Origin: Flavobacterium sp. | GTDB taxonomy: Bacteria > Bacteroidota > Bacteroidia > Flavobacteriales > Flavobacteriaceae | Reading direction: 5' to 3' | Assembly: GCA_020403245.1 (NCBI GenBank) | Contig: JADBYA010000009.1 | Location: 1 to 64,000 of the forward strand | Length of the DNA stretch: 64,000 nt | Made by a program: the position numbers and the translations under genes | The notes under the pieces: model-generated | The model's input: the letters and a program-made list of their open reading frames with translations, nothing else | What the model was told of the DNA's origin: nothing | Databases searched by the model: none | Shown: positions 60,343 to 64,000 of the stretch, piece after piece | Numbering within the stretch: position 1 is the first letter of the stretch | Layout of the letters: every line of letters begins with the position of its first letter

Positions 60343-61101
60343 TTATTTCCCTTTGTTAGCGTCGGCAATATATCGTTCCAAAGCCATCGTCATTGATGGT
60401 GTCTCCGGAGTTGGAGCCAAAATGTCAATTCGTAAACCATTGTCGAGAGCTTCTTTTTGAGTAGTGCTTCCAAAAACAGCAATACGAGTATTATTTTGTT
60501 TAAAATCGGGAAAATTTTTAAATAATGATTTTATTCCAGTTGGACTAAAGAAAGCCAAAACATCATAATAAACATCTGCCAAATCAGACAAATCGCTCAT
60601 AACAGTTTTGTAAAAAGTGGCTTGTGTCCAATCTATTTTTAAATTATTAAGTGTTTGAGGCACATCAAAATTTAACTGGTCAGAAGCGGGTAAAAGAAAT
60701 TTTTCTTCTTTGTATTTTTTGATTAATGGGGATAAATCAACAAAATCCTTTTGACCAACATATATTTTACGTTTTCTATAAACGACATACTTCTGCAAAT
60801 AAAAAGCAATAGCTTCTGATTGGCAAAAATACTTTAAATCTTCAGGAACTTTATAGCGCATTTCTTCGGCAACTCTAAAAAAATGGTCTACAGAATTTCT
60901 GCTCGTTAATATGATTGCCGTAAAGTTATTGAGGTCAATTTTTTGAGCTCTTATGTCTTTCGCGTTTACTCCTTCTACATGGATAAAAGATCGAAAATCA
61001 ATTTTTACCTTATGTTTTTGTTGCAATTCAAAATAAGGAGAATTCTCTACTTTCGGCTCTGGTTGTGACACCAAAATTGTTTTCACTTTCAAATTGGACA
61101 T
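60343..61101 (-). CDS. hemD: Uroporphyrinogen-III synthase
   Basis: A 252-residue HemD-fold protein: TILVSQPEPKVENSPYFELQQKHKVKIDF, FTAIILTSRNSVDHFFRVAE, YFCQSEAIAFYLQKYV, FLLPASDQLNFDVPQTL, YYDVLAFFSPTGIKSLFKNFP, TRIAVFGSTTQKEALDNGLRIDILAPTPETPSMTMALERYI. It closes the tetrapyrrole ring from hydroxymethylbilane. It begins one base after the DUF4271 gene stop. Confidence 0.9.
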   Translation of the reverse strand: MSNLKVKTILVSQPEPKVENSPYFELQQKHKVKIDFRSFIHVEGVNAKDIRAQKIDLNNFTAIILTSRNSVDHFFRVAEEMRYKVPEDLKYFCQSEAIAFYLQKYVVYRKRKIYVGQKDFVDLSPLIKKYKEEKFLLPASDQLNFDVPQTLNNLKIDWTQATFYKTVMSDLSDLADVYYDVLAFFSPTGIKSLFKNFPDFKQNNTRIAVFGSTTQKEALDNGLRIDILAPTPETPSMTMALERYIADANKGK

Positions 61102-61102
61102 T

Positions 61103-61786
61103 CTAATGTGCTAAATTTTTTGTAATCAAATAGTAAATGAAATAGTAGGGGGCTATTTCAAGAGCGCAAAGATACAAAATAAAATAAAACAACTTGCTCA
61201 ATAATAAATTTTGATAAATCTTCAGCGAAACTAGATAAGAAAAGAGGTTTATTATTAAAATGACACCAATTACGCAATAAATCAAAACATTTGATAAAGA
61301 ATTATTATAAAATAAATATATGTTTATAGGTAATAAAATCATTCCAATAAATGTTCGGTAACTAACTTTCTGTAAATTAAATTGTTCTGCAAACTCTTCA
61401 ATGTTAAAAACCGTTGCAACTATCTTTTCAATCAAAAATTTTGAAAGCACAAAAATCCCGAAGAAAGTAAAAATTCGAAGAAATACGATCCAATCTGTTT
61501 TGGAGACGTAACCTAGTGTATGGAGTACTATTAGAATAAAAAACGAAAATGAAATAACCTGAACAATAAACATGAGTATTGTGAAACCACTCATTAAATG
61601 AGAGGGGTCTTTATAGATTTTTATATATTTATCAGATACTAAAATTCTTATAAATTCACTAAATCTACCTTCGAAAGCTGTTTTTGTAATAGCAATTAAA
61701 ACAAATGAAAATAGGAAAAGATAAGTCGCCCAATCTCTAGGTTCTAAAATACGTGGCTGTAAAACAGTTTCTATCATAATCCCCAC
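61103..61786 (-). CDS. DUF4271 family membrane protein
   Basis: A 227-residue protein with about seven membrane helices; LEPRDWATYLFLFSFVLIAITKTAFEGRF near the start and the Ile/Leu-rich helix pairs that follow match DUF4271, a Bacteroidota family next to hemD. The first Met or the one four codons later may be the true start. Function unknown. Confidence 0.82.
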   Translation of the reverse strand: MGIMIETVLQPRILEPRDWATYLFLFSFVLIAITKTAFEGRFSEFIRILVSDKYIKIYKDPSHLMSGFTILMFIVQVISFSFFILIVLHTLGYVSKTDWIVFLRIFTFFGIFVLSKFLIEKIVATVFNIEEFAEQFNLQKVSYRTFIGMILLPINIYLFYNNSLSNVLIYCVIGVILIINLFSYLVSLKIYQNLLLSKLFYFILYLCALEIAPYYFIYYLITKNLAH

Positions 61787-61854
61787 AAAATTACTAATTT
61801 TTTATTTGTCAAATTATTATAAAATTATTAAGATAGTGCTCTGATAAAAAAGTT

Positions 61855-61874
61855 TATTTTTGTAACTATGTTTG
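61855..61874 (+). promoter_or_regulatory. Two overlapping -7 boxes before the glycosyltransferase gene
   Basis: TATTTTTG (61855-61862) and TATGTTTG (61867-61874) both match TAnnTTTG, 13-32 bp before the ATG at 61887. Confidence 0.4.
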
Positions 61875-61886
61875 ACAACGCTTACT

Positions 61887-62612
61887 ATGAATGACGGTAT
61901 TGTAATTATTCCAACTTATAATGAAATTGAAAATATTGAAAACATCATTAGAGCGGTGTTTTCATTACAAAAACAGTTTCATGTTTTGATAGTCGATGAT
62001 AATTCACCCGATAAAACCGCTGAAAAAGTAAGCAAATTACAAACTGAGTATGAAGGAAAATTATTTTTGTCAGTCAGAAGTAATAAATCAGGACTTGGCA
62101 CAGCTTATGTTCATGGTTTTAAATGGGCACTTACTCACCAATATGAATACATTTTTGAAATGGATGCCGATTTTTCACATAATCCAATAGACTTAGAAAG
62201 ATTGCATGATGCCTGTCATATATATCGTGCCGATTTAGCCATTGGTTCTCGATATGTAACTGGAGTGAATGTCGTAAATTGGCCATTAAGTAGGGTTTTG
62301 CTTTCTTATTTTGCGTCGGTATATGTCCGAATGATTACAGGAATGAAAATCATGGATGCTACAGCAGGATTTATTTGTTACCGCAGAGAAGTTTTAGAAA
62401 AAATAAATTTAGATAAGATTAAATTTATTGGCTACGCCTTTCAAATAGAGATGAAGTACAGAGCTTTCGCTAAAAATTTTAACATTCAAGAAGTACCAGT
62501 CATTTTTACCGATCGAACGAAAGGACAGTCTAAAATGAGTGGTTCTATCATAAAAGAAGCAATATTTGGAGTTATCTCCTTGAGATTAATGAAGTTTTTA
62601 AACAGACTATAA
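61887..62612 (+). CDS. Polyprenol-phosphate mannose synthase-like GT2 glycosyltransferase
   Basis: I start at the ATG at 61887 (241 residues); an upstream TTG is possible. GT2 motifs of the Dpm1 type: VIIPTYNEIENIENIIRAVF, VLIVDDNSPDKTAEKV, the metal-binding IFEMDADFSHNPIDLERL, RADLAIGSRYVTG, and FIGYAFQIEMKYRAFAKNFNIQEVPVIFTDRTKGQSKMS. No membrane anchor. It transfers a sugar, likely mannose, to a polyprenyl phosphate on the cytoplasmic face. It is followed by dihydroorotase, a conserved flavobacterial pairing. Confidence 0.9.
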   Translation: MNDGIVIIPTYNEIENIENIIRAVFSLQKQFHVLIVDDNSPDKTAEKVSKLQTEYEGKLFLSVRSNKSGLGTAYVHGFKWALTHQYEYIFEMDADFSHNPIDLERLHDACHIYRADLAIGSRYVTGVNVVNWPLSRVLLSYFASVYVRMITGMKIMDATAGFICYRREVLEKINLDKIKFIGYAFQIEMKYRAFAKNFNIQEVPVIFTDRTKGQSKMSGSIIKEAIFGVISLRLMKFLNRL

Positions 62613-62621
62613 CACTATATA

Positions 62622-63962
62622 ATGAATACCGTTTTAATAAAAAATGCCAAGATAGTAAACGAAGGAAAAATAATTGAGGGCGATGTATTGATTGAAAATG
62701 AATATATAGTTGAAATCGCCCAAAGTATTAGCCCGAAATTGGCCAGTTCTAAAATCATTGATGCCGAAGGAAGTTTTTTAATTCCTGGAGCTATTGATGA
62801 CCAAGTGCATTTTCGAGAACCAGGATTAACACATAAAGGCGATATTGCTTCCGAAAGTAGAGCAGCTATTGCTGGTGGTATTACTTCTTTCATTGAACAA
62901 CCCAATACAGTTCCAAATGCTGTAACACAAGAAATTCTGGAAGAAAAATATAAAATAGCTGCCAAAAGTTCCTATGCCAACTATTCTTTTATGATGGGCG
63001 GAACCAATGATAACTTGGAAGAAATTTTAAAAACTAACCCAAAAAATGTTGCTGGTTTAAAACTATTTCTGGGGTCATCTACTGGAGATATGCTTGTAGA
63101 TAGCTCAGCAGCATTAGAAAAGATATTTTCTAACACCAAATTGCTAATTGCTGTTCATAGTGAAGACGAAGCTACGGTAAAAGCCAATTTAGAAAAATAC
63201 AAATTACAATATGGAGATGACATACCAGTTAAGTTTCATCCCGAAATTAGAAGTGTTGAAGCTTGTTACAAATCAACAGTAAAAATTATTGAATTAGCAA
63301 AGAGAACAGGTGCAAGATTACACGTTTTCCATATTTCCACAGCAAAAGAATTGGATTTGTTTACCAATAAAATCCCGTTGGAAGAAAAACAAATCACTGC
63401 CGAAGTTTGTATTCATCATCTTTGGTTTTCGGATGAAGATTATGCATCCAAAGGGAATCTTATCAAATGGAATCCCGCAGTTAAATCTGTTGATGACAGA
63501 AAAGCACTTTGGAAAGCTTTATTGGACGATAGAATAGATGTAATTGCTACTGACCATGCACCACATACATTGGAAGAGAAAAATCAAGTGTATACCAAAG
63601 CACCTTCTGGCGGACCATTAGTCCAACATGCTGTAGTTGCTATGTTTGAAGCTTACCATCAAGGCAAAATTTCTGTGGAGAAAATTGTAGAAAAAATGTG
63701 TCACAATCCTGCTAAAATCTTCAAAATTGAAAAGCGTGGTTTTATCAAAGAAGGATTTTATGCCGATTTAGTAATCGTAAATCCAGGATTGCCTTGGAAT
63801 GTGAAGAAAGAAAACATTTTAGCCAAATGTGGTTGGTCACCGTTTGAAGGATATACCTTTAAATCAAGAATCACACATACTTTTGTGAACGGAGAATTAG
63901 TATATCAAAATTTTAAAGTAAAAGATGTTCCTGTTGGGAAACGCCTACTTTTCAATAGATAA
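62622..63962 (+). CDS. pyrC: Dihydroorotase
   Basis: A 446-residue class I-like amidohydrolase: GAIDDQVHFREPGLTHKGDIASESRAAIAGGITSFIEQPNTVPNA, LKLFLGSSTGDM, VHSEDEATV, LHVFHISTAKELDLF, EVCIHHLWFSDEDY, DVIATDHAPHTLEEK. The first metal-ligand position usually H in HxH is Gln (DDQVHFRE), which I believe is standard for this Bacteroidota type. It closes carbamoyl-aspartate to dihydroorotate in pyrimidine synthesis. Confidence 0.93.
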   Translation: MNTVLIKNAKIVNEGKIIEGDVLIENEYIVEIAQSISPKLASSKIIDAEGSFLIPGAIDDQVHFREPGLTHKGDIASESRAAIAGGITSFIEQPNTVPNAVTQEILEEKYKIAAKSSYANYSFMMGGTNDNLEEILKTNPKNVAGLKLFLGSSTGDMLVDSSAALEKIFSNTKLLIAVHSEDEATVKANLEKYKLQYGDDIPVKFHPEIRSVEACYKSTVKIIELAKRTGARLHVFHISTAKELDLFTNKIPLEEKQITAEVCIHHLWFSDEDYASKGNLIKWNPAVKSVDDRKALWKALLDDRIDVIATDHAPHTLEEKNQVYTKAPSGGPLVQHAVVAMFEAYHQGKISVEKIVEKMCHNPAKIFKIEKRGFIKEGFYADLVIVNPGLPWNVKKENILAKCGWSPFEGYTFKSRITHTFVNGELVYQNFKVKDVPVGKRLLFNR

Positions 63963-63963
63963 A

Positions 63964-64000
63964 ATGAAAATAATGAGAAAAATATTGATTTTGTTTTGTT
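63964..64000 (+). CDS. Partial gene start, cut by the window edge
   Basis: ATG at 63964 gives MKIMRKILILFC, a basic start then hydrophobic residues, as in a signal or lipoprotein peptide. In related genomes a DUF4296 lipoprotein often follows dihydroorotase. Too little is visible to be sure. Confidence 0.4.
   Translation, partial: MKIMRKILILFC

Noticed and set aside
1..64000. tRNA, rRNA or riboswitch genes
   Set aside because: I looked for T-loop GGTTCRANYCC patterns and known riboswitch cores by eye and found none; a covariance search would be decisive.

Overview
The window is chromosomal DNA of a member of the Bacteroidota, most likely the family Flavobacteriaceae (Flavobacterium-like). 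It is AT-rich, several start regions carry the Bacteroidota -7 box TAnnTTTG, Shine-Dalgarno signals are scarce, and the housekeeping genes (leuS, ftsX with a DUF3098 neighbour, uppP-truB, asnS-rpoN, pckA, dihydroorotase next to a polyprenol-phosphate mannosyltransferase) follow a familiar flavobacterial order. Roughly the first 35 kb is accessory and the last 29 kb is core chromosome.

Region 1 (1-8.2 kb, minus strand) is an array of four displaced Rhs/YD-repeat toxin tips. Each has an Rhs core of about 75 residues, then an unrelated C-terminal toxin domain, then one or two cognate immunity genes. A shared repeat separates the units. It carries a terminator hairpin and the codons leading into the Rhs core ([12 protein letters not shown]). 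None of the tips has an ATG, and no full-length rhs gene lies upstream in the window, so they look like a silent reservoir. One toxin is a recognisable N-acetylmuramidase with a lipoprotein immunity protein; another is paired with membrane proteins.

Region 2 (8.3-19.8 kb, plus strand) is a compact type II secretion/type IV pilus-like operon: four prepilin-like proteins, GspF-type platform, prepilin peptidase, GspE-type ATPase, secretin, GspL/PilN- and GspM/PilO-like proteins, a fibronectin-III-like lipoprotein and a GspC/PilP-like protein.

Region 3 (20.0-24.9 kb, plus) holds mobile-element genes: RteC, an excisionase-type HTH, a replication-type protein, a DnaC-like ATPase, an unknown protein and an AbiEi-like winged-helix protein. 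Palindromic dispersed repeats fill the junctions and have even entered a coding region. Region 4 (25.0-30.65 kb, plus) is a three-gene operon: C5-cytosine methyltransferase, a large protein with a MORC-like GHKL ATPase at its N terminus and a histidine-kinase-like half at its C terminus, and a receiver-like protein. I read it as a candidate modification-dependent defence system. Region 5 (30.65-32.2 kb) is a gene-poor stretch packed with long inverted repeats. Region 6 (32.2-35.0 kb) is a set of small accessory genes including DUF6943-like and DUF5675 proteins.

Region 7 (35.3-64 kb) is core chromosome. Its standout is leuS: the leucyl-tRNA synthetase is about 1195 residues long because a DUF559 (Vsr-like) endonuclease domain and several palindromic-repeat peptides sit in frame inside it. 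One of these repeats also occurs in an intergenic region 29 kb away. Two copies of a structured, non-coding flavobacterial element (49.6 kb and 55.3 kb) show a compensatory base change. No tRNA, rRNA, CRISPR array or intact insertion sequence was seen.
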